64,000 bases of DNA from DASUPK01 sp963815665 (lineage in GTDB: Bacteria; Actinomycetota; Thermoleophilia; Solirubrobacterales; 70-9). A program made the translations under genes and the position numbers. Below are positions 33,401 to 40,768 of the stretch, one piece after another. Below the pieces are notes generated by a model. That model was not told the origin of the DNA. It was given only the letters and a program-made list of their open reading frames with translations, and made no database searches. The stretch spans positions 372,001 through 436,000 of the forward strand of contig CAWFHN010000011.1 in the NCBI GenBank assembly GCA_963815665.1. The letters are read 5' to 3'. Position 1 is the first letter of the stretch, and each line of letters begins with the position of its first letter.

Positions 33401-33612
33401 TGGTGATCAACACTCCGACCGGCTCCGGCGCCCGCGCTGACGGCTACGAGATCCGCACCGCCGCCGTGAAGCACGGGGTTCCCTGCGTCACCACGATGAC
33501 CGGCGCCTCCGCGGCCTCCCGCGCGATCTTCGCCGCCGCCCGCGGCGACGTGGAGGTCCAGGCGCTCCAGGAGCTCCATAGCCCTGAGGAGCGCGAGCCA
33601 TCGAAGAGGTGA
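30448..33612 (+). CDS. carB: Carbamoyl-phosphate synthase large subunit
   Basis: 1054 residues. Two homologous ATP-grasp halves: the first begins ILLIGSGPIVIGQAAEFDYSG, with GGQTALNLAKAL, AFTLGGHGGG and EMNPRVSRSSALASKATG; the second begins VILGSGPNRIGQGIEFDYC and has RPSYVLGGRAMEI and EANPRASRTVPFVSKA. The C-terminal MGS-like domain has TAGTAQAISAMG and PTGSGARADGYEIR. Between the halves (about residues 501-529) lies an extra stretch encoded by a dispersed 84-bp repeat, IRVAKPNAPEPHIAAG and onward, where E. coli CarB has only a short linker. GTG 30448 gives the expected MPRRDDIQKILLIGSG start. Confidence 0.96.
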   Translation: MPRRDDIQKILLIGSGPIVIGQAAEFDYSGVQACKVLLEEGYEVVLVNSNPATIMTDPEFADRTYIEPLLPGPVAKVIEKERPDALLPTLGGQTALNLAKALHDDGTLERFDVELIGADYEAIHRAEDREAFRDTMEEAGLRVPFSMIVESVQQGEQALGSGDLALPIIVRPAFTLGGHGGGVANDETEFAQVVSEGLAASPINQVLVEESVLGWGEFELEVMRDRNDNVVIVCSIENVDPMGVHTGDSVTIAPAQTLTDSLYQDLRDQAIRVIRAVGVETGGSNVQFAVNPETGEIVVIEMNPRVSRSSALASKATGFPIAKIAAKLAVGYALEEIPNDITQATPASFEPTIDYVVTKVPRFAFEKFPGAEGRLSTHMKSVGECMAMGRTFRESFAKAMRSRELDDEPDVPASNGDLLDRLATPSSDRFDLILDGFRRGVELELIQEATMIDPWFLRELRELATDGDGTEGLERTYRSVDTCAAEFEARTPYFYSAHERPIRVAKPNAPEPHIAAGEAEEMGVDGEAGPSDRPSVVILGSGPNRIGQGIEFDYCCVHAAMTARELDRDAVMINCNPETVSTDYDTSDRLYFEPLTEEDVLAVCEIERPEGVIVQFGGQTPLRLAKTLEEAGVPLLGTPVDAIDLAEDRGRFGALLRRLEIKHPPYGTALSAEEAVAISEDVGFPLLVRPSYVLGGRAMEICYDAETLGSYLDANVKADQEHPLLLDRFLENAIEVDVDALADGEQCFVAGVMQHVEEAGVHSGDSACVIPPMSLGEEMLEEIRDTTRKIAMELGVIGLINVQYAVADGDLYVIEANPRASRTVPFVSKAIGTPLAKVACRLMLGESLSDQSLPAEAPTHISVKEAVLPFARFAGADAVLGPEMRSTGEVMGIAADFPTAFGKAQAAAGVSLPQDGTIFISVTDSDKPAATQLATRFHDLGFKVIATAGTAQAISAMGVPVRKINKIGEGSPHVVDCIRSEEVDLVINTPTGSGARADGYEIRTAAVKHGVPCVTTMTGASAASRAIFAAARGDVEVQALQELHSPEEREPSKR
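31949..32032 (+). repeat. 84-bp dispersed repeat, copy within carB
   Basis: Identical to 62445-62528 in ftsK at 81 of 84 positions. It contains GGCGAAGCCG twice, 14 bases before the end of the first arm and at the 3' end; each holds GCGAAGC, a sequence known to form an unusually stable mini-hairpin in single-stranded DNA. It is read in frame as RVAKPNAPEPHIAAGEAEEM and the following VDGEA. Confidence 0.9.
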
Positions 33613-34481
33613 CCGCCGGGATGGCGCAGGGATTGGGCGAGCGGGTGCTCGCCCCCTTCGGCCGGCGGATCTGCGAGGTGACCCGCAACGTTCCCTCCGG
33701 CGGCTACCGGATCTTCTCGGTCGTCGATCCCTCGGGGCCGGAGCCCGCCGCCGGCCAGTTCTACATGCTCACCGCGGATGCCGGCTGGGGCGGCGAAGGT
33801 GGCCGGCCCTATCTGGCGCGCGCCTTCTCCGTCGCCGATGCCGCGCGCGAGAGCTCGGGGGTGAGGCTCGACTTCCTGGTTCAGGCGGTCGGCCCTGGGA
33901 CCTCCCGGCTCGCCGCCCTCGAGCCGGGTGAGGGGCTCTGGATTCACGGCCCCCTCGGCCGGCCCTTCGCCGCGCCCCGTGAGGTTGCTCCCCACGCGGC
34001 CGGAGCGATCCTCGTAGGTGGCGGCATCGGCGTGGCTCCGCTTGCCCTCTGGCGGCGCCGGTTGCTCCGCGCCGGGATCCCCGCCCGCGTGCTGCTCGGC
34101 TTTCGCGATCGCCCCAACTCCGGTGGCCTGGACCTCTTCGACTGCAGCGAGATCCGGCTGGCGAGCGAGGACGGGCACGCCGGCCACCGCGGCTACGTCA
34201 CCGATCTCCTCGCCGTCCTGCTCGAGGGCGACGACGTCGGGAGCGCCGCTGTCTACGCATGCGGGCCACCCGCGATGCTGGAGGCTGTGCGGCTGCTCTG
34301 CGCGGATCGCGGCGTGACATGCGAGCTGGCGATGGAGGCGCCCATGGCGTGCGGCTTCGGAGCCTGCTTCGGCTGCGCGATCCCCAGTGCGAAAGGGGGG
34401 TACATTCGTCTATGCGTCGACGGCCCCGTCCTCCGTGGCGACGAGATCGAGACGGCGCTCGTACCGGGCTCGGGACATTGA
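33609..34481 (+). CDS. pyrK: Dihydroorotate dehydrogenase electron-transfer subunit PyrK
   Basis: 290 residues. The FAD-binding barrel has RPYLARAFSVAD; the NAD-binding domain has AILVGGGIGVAPLALW and VYACGPPAMLEAV; the C-terminus has Cys residues in MACGFGACFGCAIP plus a later Cys, the [2Fe-2S] motif. PyrK passes electrons from the class 1B dihydroorotate dehydrogenase to NAD+. The GTG start overlaps carB by 4 bases. Most Actinomycetota use the quinone-linked class 2 enzyme, so this pair is a distinguishing trait. Confidence 0.93.
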   Translation: MTAGMAQGLGERVLAPFGRRICEVTRNVPSGGYRIFSVVDPSGPEPAAGQFYMLTADAGWGGEGGRPYLARAFSVADAARESSGVRLDFLVQAVGPGTSRLAALEPGEGLWIHGPLGRPFAAPREVAPHAAGAILVGGGIGVAPLALWRRRLLRAGIPARVLLGFRDRPNSGGLDLFDCSEIRLASEDGHAGHRGYVTDLLAVLLEGDDVGSAAVYACGPPAMLEAVRLLCADRGVTCELAMEAPMACGFGACFGCAIPSAKGGYIRLCVDGPVLRGDEIETALVPGSGH

Positions 34482-34555
34482 TCCCGCCACCAAACGGCAC
34501 CTCCTCCAGCACTAAACGGGTTGCTCCCGATGGGAGCACCCTCGCATCATCGGGG

Positions 34556-35425
34556 GTGCCGTTCTGCGGTATCGAGCTCCGCCATCCCGTGATCAACGGC
34601 TCGGGCACGTTCGACGCAATCGCCGCCCGCCGCGCCTTCGGCGACGAGCTGCTCAGCGAGTTCCCCTTCTCGGCATTCGTCTCCAAGACGATCACCCCCG
34701 AGCCCCGGGCCGGCAACCCGCCGCCGCGCCTGTGGGAGACGCCGTCGGGGCTGATCAACTCGATCGGCCTGCCGAACAAGGGCCTCGAGGGGTTCCTCGA
34801 GCACGACCTGCCGGAGCTCGCCGAGCTTCCCGTGCCACTGATCGTCTCCGTGATGGGGACCAGCCATGAGGAGTTCACCCGGCTGGTGGACGGGGTGGGG
34901 AGGCACGATGAGGTGGCGGCTCTGGAGCTAAACGTCTCCTGCCCGAACGTCAAGTCCGGCCTGATCGTCGGCGAGTCCCCGGAGGAGGCAAATTCCCTGC
35001 TCAGGGTCGTAAAACCACTCACCGACAAGCCCCTGATCGTGAAGCTCACCCCGAACATCGCCGACCCGGTCCCCGTCGCCGTCGCGGCGGAGGAGGGCGG
35101 GGCGGACGCCGTCTCGCTGATCAACACTCTGCGCGCGGTCGCCTTCGACCCCGACAAGGGCGACCGCTGGCTGGGCGGCGGCACCGGCGGGCTCTCCGGG
35201 GCAGCGGTGCGGGCGGTCGCACTGGCCCAGGTCCATGCCGTCGCCGCCGCCGTCTCGGTGCCGGTGGTGGCGATGGGGGGAATCGCCGGCGGCCGAGACG
35301 CCGCCGAGATGCTCCGAGCCGGTGCAAGGATCGTTGCCGTTGGCACGGAGAGCTTCCGCGATCCGGCGGCGGGGTCGAGGATCGCCGCCGAGTTGGGCGG
35401 GGACCGGGCACGGATCTCCGGTTAG
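34556..35425 (+). CDS. pyrD: Dihydroorotate dehydrogenase, class 1B catalytic subunit
   Basis: 289 residues from GTG 34556. FMN-enzyme motifs: VINGSGTFDAIAA, FVSKTITPEPRAGNPPPRL, GLINSIGLPNKG, VSCPNVKSG with the catalytic Cys (class 1B has Cys as base), VKLTPNIADP, and MGGIAGGRDAAEM. Together with PyrK it forms an NAD-dependent complex. A TTG at 34478 overlapping the pyrK stop is an alternative start, but the 26 codons between have low GC at third positions, contain a hairpin and are not conserved, so GTG 34556 is preferred. No pyrF follows, unlike many actinobacterial pyr operons. Confidence 0.92.
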   Translation: MPFCGIELRHPVINGSGTFDAIAARRAFGDELLSEFPFSAFVSKTITPEPRAGNPPPRLWETPSGLINSIGLPNKGLEGFLEHDLPELAELPVPLIVSVMGTSHEEFTRLVDGVGRHDEVAALELNVSCPNVKSGLIVGESPEEANSLLRVVKPLTDKPLIVKLTPNIADPVPVAVAAEEGGADAVSLINTLRAVAFDPDKGDRWLGGGTGGLSGAAVRAVALAQVHAVAAAVSVPVVAMGGIAGGRDAAEMLRAGARIVAVGTESFRDPAAGSRIAAELGGDRARISG

Positions 35426-35439
35426 ACGGAGGTTTTTTT
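35414..35439 (+). terminator. Intrinsic terminator of the pyr operon
   Basis: CTCCG (35416-35420) pairs with CGGAG (35427-35431), extended by weaker pairs, then seven Ts (35433-35439). The pyrD stop codon lies in the loop. It separates the pyr genes from mihF, which has its own promoter. Confidence 0.7.
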
Positions 35440-35481
35440 CACAAACCCCGAAAAGGTCTTTCCGCTCCTCGCGGCCGCGGA

Positions 35482-35487
35482 TATACT
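35482..35487 (+). promoter_or_regulatory. -10 box of mihF
   Basis: TATACT ends 9 bases before the mihF ATG; TTTCCG (35459-35464) lies 17 bases upstream as a weak -35. Predicted leaderless transcript covering mihF-gmk. Confidence 0.6.
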
Positions 35488-35496
35488 GCCGCCCCG

Positions 35497-35829
35497 ATGC
35501 AGGCCCCGGTCCAGTCCTCCAACGCCGCCCCCGAGAGATCACTGGACCAGAGGATGGAAGCCCTGAAGAGGGCGAACGACATCCGTTCCAAGCGGGCCCA
35601 GCTCAAGCGCGACCTGAAGGGCAACAAGGTCAAGATCCAGACGCTGTTGATGGATCCCCCCGAGTACGTCCAGACCGCCAAGGTCATCGACATGCTGATG
35701 GCCGTGCCCAAGTACGGGCGGGTCAAGACCAACCGGATCCTCAACCAGTGCAGGATCTCGCCGTCGAAGACCATCGGCGGCCTCTCGGAGCGCCAGCGCG
35801 CCGAGCTCGTCGCACAACTGCGCAAGTAG
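35497..35829 (+). CDS. mihF: Actinobacterial integration host factor MihF
   Basis: 110 residues. The core DQRMEALKRANDIRSKRAQL, LLMDPPEYVQTAKVIDML, VPKYGRVKTNRILNQC and ISPSKTIGGLSERQRAELV matches mIHF/sIHF, including a helix-two-turns-helix DNA-binding region with glycine-containing turn. mIHF is a nucleoid protein that bends DNA and is restricted to Actinomycetota, where it sits next to gmk as here. Sequence, context and promoter all agree. Confidence 0.95.
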   Translation: MQAPVQSSNAAPERSLDQRMEALKRANDIRSKRAQLKRDLKGNKVKIQTLLMDPPEYVQTAKVIDMLMAVPKYGRVKTNRILNQCRISPSKTIGGLSERQRAELVAQLRK

Positions 35830-35883
35830 CGCCACGTTCCAGGGACTTTTCGTGGCCGTCGCGGCGGTCATGATCTCCTCATC

Positions 35884-36447
35884 GTGGGGAAGGTCTTCGT
35901 CATCACCGGGCCGTCCGGGGTCGGCAAGGGGACCCTGATCGAGCAGCTGCTCGAGCGGGTCCCGGAGCTCGAGCTCTCGGTCTCGGCCACCACCAGGGAG
36001 CCGCGGACGGGGGAGGTGGATGAGCGCGACTACCACTTCCTCTCGCCGGAGGAGTTTCGTCGTCGCCTCGAGGCGGGGGACTTCCTCGAGCACGCGAGCT
36101 ACAGCGGCAACTACTACGGGACCCTTCGCGAGGAGGTGGTGCGACGCTTGGCCGAAGGGCGCTCTGTCGTCCTCGAGATCGAGGTGCAGGGCGCGCGCCA
36201 GGCGCGGGATGAGCTGGGCGACGACGCCGTCCTGATCTTCATCGCGCCGCCCGACGAGCAGGTCCTGCGGGAGCGGCTGGAGAGCAGGGGGACGGATTCG
36301 CCGGAGGCGATCGAACAGCGCCTGCGCACCGCCGAGGTCGAGCTCGGCGCGCGCTCGGAGTTTCCGCTCGAGGTCGTGAACGACGAGGTGCAGAAAGCAG
36401 CCTCCGAATTGGAGGCCCTCGTACGACGAGAGCTATCCCTACACTGA
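35884..36447 (+). CDS. gmk: Guanylate kinase
   Basis: 187 residues. P-loop VITGPSGVGKGTLIEQLL, then SVSATTREPRTGEVDERDYHFLS (GMP-binding), FLEHASYSGNYYGT and VVLEIEVQGARQ. It phosphorylates GMP to GDP. GTG 35884 gives the normal N-terminus. It lies between mihF and rpoZ, the conserved actinobacterial order. Confidence 0.96.
   Translation: MGKVFVITGPSGVGKGTLIEQLLERVPELELSVSATTREPRTGEVDERDYHFLSPEEFRRRLEAGDFLEHASYSGNYYGTLREEVVRRLAEGRSVVLEIEVQGARQARDELGDDAVLIFIAPPDEQVLRERLESRGTDSPEAIEQRLRTAEVELGARSEFPLEVVNDEVQKAASELEALVRRELSLH
36440..36445 (+). promoter_or_regulatory. -10 box of rpoZ, overlapping the gmk stop
   Basis: TACACT ends 9 bases before the rpoZ ATG and overlaps the last gmk codons, so rpoZ-coaBC can be transcribed separately as a leaderless message. 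Confidence 0.5.
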
Positions 36448-36454
36448 CGAGCCC

Positions 36455-36691
36455 ATGTCAATCATCAAGCCAAGAGTCGACAAGCTTCTCGACCACACCG
36501 ACACCCACTACGCCGCCGTCTGCGTCGCGGCGAAGCGGGCCCGTCAGATCAACGCGTACTACCACTCCCTCTCCGAGGGCGCTTACGGCGAGTACACGCC
36601 GCCCATGGTCGAGGTTCCCAGCGGGAACTACCTGACCATCGCCCTGGAGGAGACGGCGGCGGGCAAGCTCAAGTACGAGTACAAGGGCTAG
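36455..36691 (+). CDS. rpoZ: RNA polymerase omega subunit
   Basis: 78 residues, small but normal for actinobacterial omega. It carries the core PRVDKLLDHTDTHYAAVCVAAKRARQIN (positions 6-33) and a C-terminal LTIALEETAAGKLKYEY. Omega stabilises the beta-prime subunit of RNA polymerase. It is 7 bases after gmk and 16 before coaBC. Confidence 0.93.
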   Translation: MSIIKPRVDKLLDHTDTHYAAVCVAAKRARQINAYYHSLSEGAYGEYTPPMVEVPSGNYLTIALEETAAGKLKYEYKG

Positions 36692-36707
36692 CTCAAAGGA
36701 GGGCGTG

Positions 36708-37970
36708 ATGGCCCGCATCCTGCTCGGACTGAGTGGCGGCATAGCCGCCTATAAGTCGCTGGAGCTGGCCCGCCTCGCCACCAAGGAGGGGCACGCCGTG
36801 CGCGTTCTGATGACGCCGGCTGCGGAGCGGTTCATCGGAGCGGCCTCCTTCGAGGGGATCGTCGGGGCGCCGGTGCTGACCGACGAGTTCGAGCGCGATC
36901 CGACACGCGGCGCATTTCCCGGCGACCCGATGCCCGAGCACGACCCGATCGGCCACCTTGAGGTCGTCGCCAACGCGGATGCCTACCTGGTCGCCCCGGC
37001 CTCCGCGAACACCATCGCCAAGCTTGCCGCCGGGATCTCCGACTCGATGGTCACCACGTCCTTCCTGGCCTGCGCCGCCCCCCGGCTGGTGGCGCCGGCC
37101 ATGAACGACCGGATGTACCGCGACGCCGCCACCCAGGCGAACCTGGCGACGCTTCGGCAGCGCGGCATCACCGTGATCGAACCTGAGGAGGGCGCCCTCG
37201 CCTCGCGCGGTGAGCACGGCGTCGGCAGGCTTCCCGAGCCGCGCGCCCTGCTCGACGCGATCGAGCAGGCCGCGCCCGGCCCGATCGGCCCGTGGGATGG
37301 CCTGCGAGTGCTGGTCTCGGCCGGCGGTACTCGTGAGCCGATCGATCCCGTCCGCTTCATCGGCAACCGCTCCTCCGGCCGCATGGGTCTGGCGCTCGCC
37401 GAGCGCGCCGCGCGACGCGGGGCGGAGGTGACGCTGGTCGCCGCCAACGTCCCTCTCCCCGCTCCGCCCGGCGTCAGGCGAGTCGATGTCGAGACGGCGG
37501 CGGAGCTCGCTGACGCGCTCGGCCGCGAGTTCGACTCGTCCGACGTGCTCGTGATGGCGGCGGCACCCGCCGACTTCCGGCCGAGGCGGGCGGCAGGAGA
37601 GAAGATCCATCGTGAGGGCACCGGAGGGTTCGAGCTCGACCTCGAGCCGACCGAGGACATCCTCGCGGCCCTGACATCCCGGCGCCGCGAGGACCAGACC
37701 GTCGTCGGATTCGCCGCCGAGACCGACCCCGATACCCAGCGGGCCCGCGAGAAGCTCGATCGCAAGGGCGCCGACGCGATCGTCTTCAACGACGTCTCGC
37801 GCTCGGAGATCGGCTTCGAGAGCGCCGAGAACGAGGTCGTGATCGTCGAGCGCTCCGGAGAGCACCCGATTCCGCTCGCATCCAAGGAGCACGTCGCGGA
37901 TGCGATTCTCGACCGCGTCGAGGCGATCCGGTCCGGCTCAGGCGCTCGCCGTGCCGAGCCCCGCGACTAG
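36708..37970 (+). CDS. coaBC: Bifunctional phosphopantothenoylcysteine decarboxylase/ligase
   Basis: 420 residues. The CoaC flavoprotein half has LLGLSGGIAAYKSLEL, APASANTIAKLAAG and VAPAMNDRMY; the CoaB half has LVSAGGTREPIDPVRFIGN, SSGRMGLALAERAARRGAEV and AADFRP with KIHREG. It performs two steps from phosphopantothenate to phosphopantetheine. ATG 36708 is preferred over the GTG three bases before because AAAGGAGG then has better spacing. One of few genes here with a clear ribosome binding site. Confidence 0.95.
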   Translation: MARILLGLSGGIAAYKSLELARLATKEGHAVRVLMTPAAERFIGAASFEGIVGAPVLTDEFERDPTRGAFPGDPMPEHDPIGHLEVVANADAYLVAPASANTIAKLAAGISDSMVTTSFLACAAPRLVAPAMNDRMYRDAATQANLATLRQRGITVIEPEEGALASRGEHGVGRLPEPRALLDAIEQAAPGPIGPWDGLRVLVSAGGTREPIDPVRFIGNRSSGRMGLALAERAARRGAEVTLVAANVPLPAPPGVRRVDVETAAELADALGREFDSSDVLVMAAAPADFRPRRAAGEKIHREGTGGFELDLEPTEDILAALTSRRREDQTVVGFAAETDPDTQRAREKLDRKGADAIVFNDVSRSEIGFESAENEVVIVERSGEHPIPLASKEHVADAILDRVEAIRSGSGARRAEPRD

Positions 37971-38013
37971 CGGAGCTCGGGGAGGCCCTTGCGCGGCCAC
38001 CTACACTGGGTCC

Positions 38014-38412
38014 ATGGCCGAGAACGAGCACAACATGCACGGGAGTGAGTCCCTGTATTCGCTCTACCGGCGTGGCATGGAGCTGCTCGAGGACGGCGAC
38101 TTCGAGGAGGCGACGGGGCCCCTCAGAGAGGCCGCGCGGCAGGCGCCGGAGAAGAGCTCCGTCCGCGAGGCGCTCGGCCGCGCCCTGTTCCGCACCCGCC
38201 ACTACGCGGAGGCGGCCACCGAGTTCGAGGCCGTGGTCGAGACCCATCCCGTCAACGACTACGCGCACTTCTGCCTCGGCCGCGCGCTCAGCAAGACCGG
38301 CGAGACCCGGCGCGCCCGCCATCACCTGGCGCTGGCCTCGAACCTGCGACCGGAGCGGCGCGACTACCGGATATACAGAGAGCGGCTAGCGGCGGCCAGC
38401 GGCTCTCTTTGA
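38014..38412 (+). CDS. Tetratricopeptide-repeat protein
   Basis: 132 residues containing about three TPR units: LYRRGMELLEDGDFEEATGP, VREALGRALFRTRHYAEAAT and AHFCLGRALSKTGETRRAR. No signal or other domain is present, so it is probably a cytosolic adaptor. ATG 38014 lies 6 bases after TACACT (38002-38007), a leaderless arrangement. Its stop is followed at once by a repeat-like intergenic element. Confidence 0.75.
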   Translation: MAENEHNMHGSESLYSLYRRGMELLEDGDFEEATGPLREAARQAPEKSSVREALGRALFRTRHYAEAATEFEAVVETHPVNDYAHFCLGRALSKTGETRRARHHLALASNLRPERRDYRIYRERLAAASGSL

Positions 38413-38476
38413 AGCGGCGCGAAGCGCCGCGCCTGAGGTTTGCCGCGCCTGCCGCCGCGATCTGATGGCGAAGCCG
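38410..38476. repeat. Intergenic hairpin element ending TCTGATGGCGAAGCCG
   Basis: GCGGCGC (38414-38420) and GCGCCGC (38424-38430) form a perfect 7-bp stem over GAA, again a GCGAAGC mini-hairpin core. The decamer CGCGCCTGAG and the 3' end TGATGGCGAAGCCG also occur in the carB repeat, and TCTGATGGCGAAGCCG is identical to 15665-15680. It ends two bases before the dtd ATG and may affect that start. Confidence 0.55.
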
Positions 38477-38478
38477 AG

Positions 38479-38895
38479 ATGAGAGCACTGGTTCAAAGGG
38501 TCAGCCAGGCGGCTGTCGACGTCGAGGGGGAGAGGGTGGCGCAGATCGGGCCGGGCGTGCTCGTGCTGCTGGGGGTCGCTCGCGATGACGGCGAGGCGGA
38601 GGCCGACCGCCTTGCCGAGAGGGTCCGTGCCCTGCGGATCTTCGACGACGCCGACGGGAAGATGAACGAGCCGCTCGGGGACCGCGAGATCCTCTGCGTC
38701 AGCCAGTTCACGCTCTACGGGGACACGAAGAAGGGAACGCGGCCCAGCTACATACAAGCCGCGCCGGGCGATCAGGCGGAGCCGCTGTATGACCGATTCT
38801 GCGAACGGGCGGGCGCGAAGAGGGGCGTCTTCGGGGCCTGCATGGGCGTCGCGCTGGTCAACGACGGGCCGGTCACGGTCATGTTGGAGGTCTAG
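38479..38895 (+). CDS. dtd: D-aminoacyl-tRNA deacylase
   Basis: 138 residues. It removes D-amino acids from mischarged tRNA. Family motifs: MRALVQRVSQAAVDV, the active-site SQFTLYGDTKKGTRPSY and the C-terminal VNDGPVTVMLEV (Gly-cis-Pro loop). ATG 38479 gives the canonical N-terminus. The start lies immediately behind the repeat element and lacks a clear ribosome binding site. Confidence 0.94.
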   Translation: MRALVQRVSQAAVDVEGERVAQIGPGVLVLLGVARDDGEAEADRLAERVRALRIFDDADGKMNEPLGDREILCVSQFTLYGDTKKGTRPSYIQAAPGDQAEPLYDRFCERAGAKRGVFGACMGVALVNDGPVTVMLEV

Positions 38896-38917
38896 GTGGC
38901 GACCGGCGCAAGCGCCG

Positions 38918-40632
38918 TCACGGTCCGATCACGACGCCCGGCTCCTTTGGACGGCCCTGCGGATGCAGTCCGTCGGCCGCGAACAGGCCGTGAAGGTGCT
39001 GAATCGCGATCGAGCCCTCCCCGACTGCGGAGGCCACTCGCTTTACAGAACCGTGTCGAACGTCTCCGGCGGCAAGAACTCCCGGCATGCTCGTCTCGAG
39101 CGGGAATGGACTGCGATCGAGCGTCCAGGCGTGGTCGTCGCGAAGATCCATTCCGGTGAAGACGAAGCCCTGCTCATCCCTGTCGAGCTCCGATGGCAGC
39201 CACTCGGTGTGCGGGCGCGCACCGATCATGAGGAAGAGGACATCGGCGTCGACAGTCTCCTCCCGTCCGTCTGCGCTGTTGCGAAGCACGAGTTGCTCCA
39301 GCCACCCGTCGCCTCCGCCGCCGACGATCTCGGTCCCGAGGAGGACTCGCAGCTTTGGTTCCGCCTGGACTTGGCGAATCAGGTAGTCCGACATTCCGGC
39401 GTCGAGCGACTGAGCCCGCACCACAAGCGTGACGCTCCGGGCGTATCGCGCAAGGTGCAGCGCAGCCTGGCCGGCCGAGTTCGCCCCTCCGAGAAGGTAG
39501 ACGTCGCGACCGGGGAGGGCGGGCGCCGCGGAAACCGCGCCGCCGTAGAAGACGCCGACGCCGTTGAGTTCCTCGAGCGCCGGGACGCCAAGCCTGCGGT
39601 AACTTGCGCCCGTCGCGAGGAGCACCGCGCGCGCACGTATGCGTCCAAAGTCGGAGAGGACGACCGAGAGCCCGCCGTGCTCGCGGCGCAGGTCGGTCAC
39701 CCTCTGCATGAACACGAAATTGGCCCCGAAAACCCAGGCCTGCTCGTACGCCTGCTGAGCCAGTCGGCGACCGCTGACTCCCCGGGGGAATCCGAGGTAG
39801 TTGCGAATCAGCGAACTGGACGTCGCCTGACCCCCGAGCCCGCCTTCATCGACGACCAACGTGCCAAAGCCTTCCGAGGCGCCGTACACGGCTGCCGATA
39901 GACCTGCCGGCCCGGCGCCGACAATCACCAGGTCAAAATCGATTTGCTCAGGGTTCACCGGCGAACCCGACGCTTTCGCAATCTCGACGTTGCTTGGATT
40001 CATCAGGATCGTCCCATCGGGAAAGGCGATGATTGGAAGCTCCGCGCCTTCCCCCGCCTCGGCAACGAGAGCGCGCCCCTCAGTCGAGTCGGCCAGGCTG
40101 AATGAGTGGGGGATTGCGCAGCGCTCAAGAAGTTCCCTCAGTGCAAATGCCCTACCGGACCAGGATTCGCCAACCACCTGGATCGTGTTCGGCGACGTGT
40201 GCTGTGCCTCTGCCCACTCGAGCAGCAGGCTGGAGATCACCTGATGAAACAGCTCGTCCGGTGAGGCCGACGGCCTGACGACATAGTGTGATCGATGCGA
40301 CCGTGCGCCGTTGCGTCGAAGATCGTCTCCCCTGTGGCTCGGTCGCCCCAGTCCCCCCAGGCGAGCAGCAGCCCGCGCTTCGCATGCGGATGAAGGTGAC
40401 GCACCTCATCAAGCAACTCGCTTCCGCTCATCCCGGAGAGCTGCTGTCCGGCAAGGACCAGGGCAACCTCCTCACCAGCGGCCGCAAGGTCCTCTAGATA
40501 GGCACGCGCTTCCCGGGAGGATCGCATGCACTCAACGCGGTAGTGGCTCGCGTAGCGGTCCCGCAACTCTCGCTCGACGTCTCGCAGCGCCACTTCGTCC
40601 TCGTCAACGGCGACAAGCGCTGGGTCAGGCAT
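38918..40632 (-). pseudogene. Response-regulator/thioredoxin-reductase-like fusion, split by a 2-nt insertion
   Basis: Minus strand. From ATG 40632 a receiver-like domain runs MPDPALVAVDEDEVALRD to ATAHGRIDH. The family sequence then continues in another frame (YVVRPSASPDELFHQV, then ISSLLLEWAE), because the GTGTG at 40286-40290 carries an extra dinucleotide. The rest is a glutaredoxin-like segment and an FAD/NAD reductase (VIVGAGPAGLSAAVYG, LLGGANSAGQAALHLAR, GVLAAGDVRHG). The receiver has Gly where the phospho-acceptor Asp is expected (LAGQQLSGMSG), and the reductase has ATSS in place of CxxC, as in this non-disulfide subfamily. The shifted receiver frame ends in TGA overlapping a GTG (40240) of the reductase, so two coupled proteins could still be made. 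TAGAGT lies 7 bases before the start. Confidence 0.8.
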
Positions 40633-40688
40633 GCATTGCACTCTATTTGCCCGCGATCGACAGCCATTGCGCGCCTGGGCGCCAGGGC

Positions 40689-40694
40689 TATACT
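40689..40694 (+). promoter_or_regulatory. -10 box of the rimP-nusA-infB operon
   Basis: TATACT, with transcription expected from about 40701, giving a leader of roughly 68 bases, unusual in a window dominated by leaderless starts. Confidence 0.6.
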
Positions 40695-40734
40695 CGCCCA
40701 GGAACCTTTTTTCGCACCTAACCGCGTGTTGAAA

Positions 40735-40759
40735 GGTGGGCGAGCGCCCGCCTTTTTTT
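40735..40759 (+). terminator. Leader terminator (attenuator) before rimP
   Basis: GGTGGGC (40735-40741) pairs with GCCCGCC (40746-40752), one G-U pair, loop of four, then seven Ts (40753-40759). The hairpin lies after the promoter and 9 bases before rimP, so it can only act on this operon's own leader. CCTTTT (40706-40711) can pair with GAAAGG (40731-40736), a candidate antiterminator that would disrupt it. Confidence 0.75.
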
Positions 40760-40768
40760 GGGCCACGA

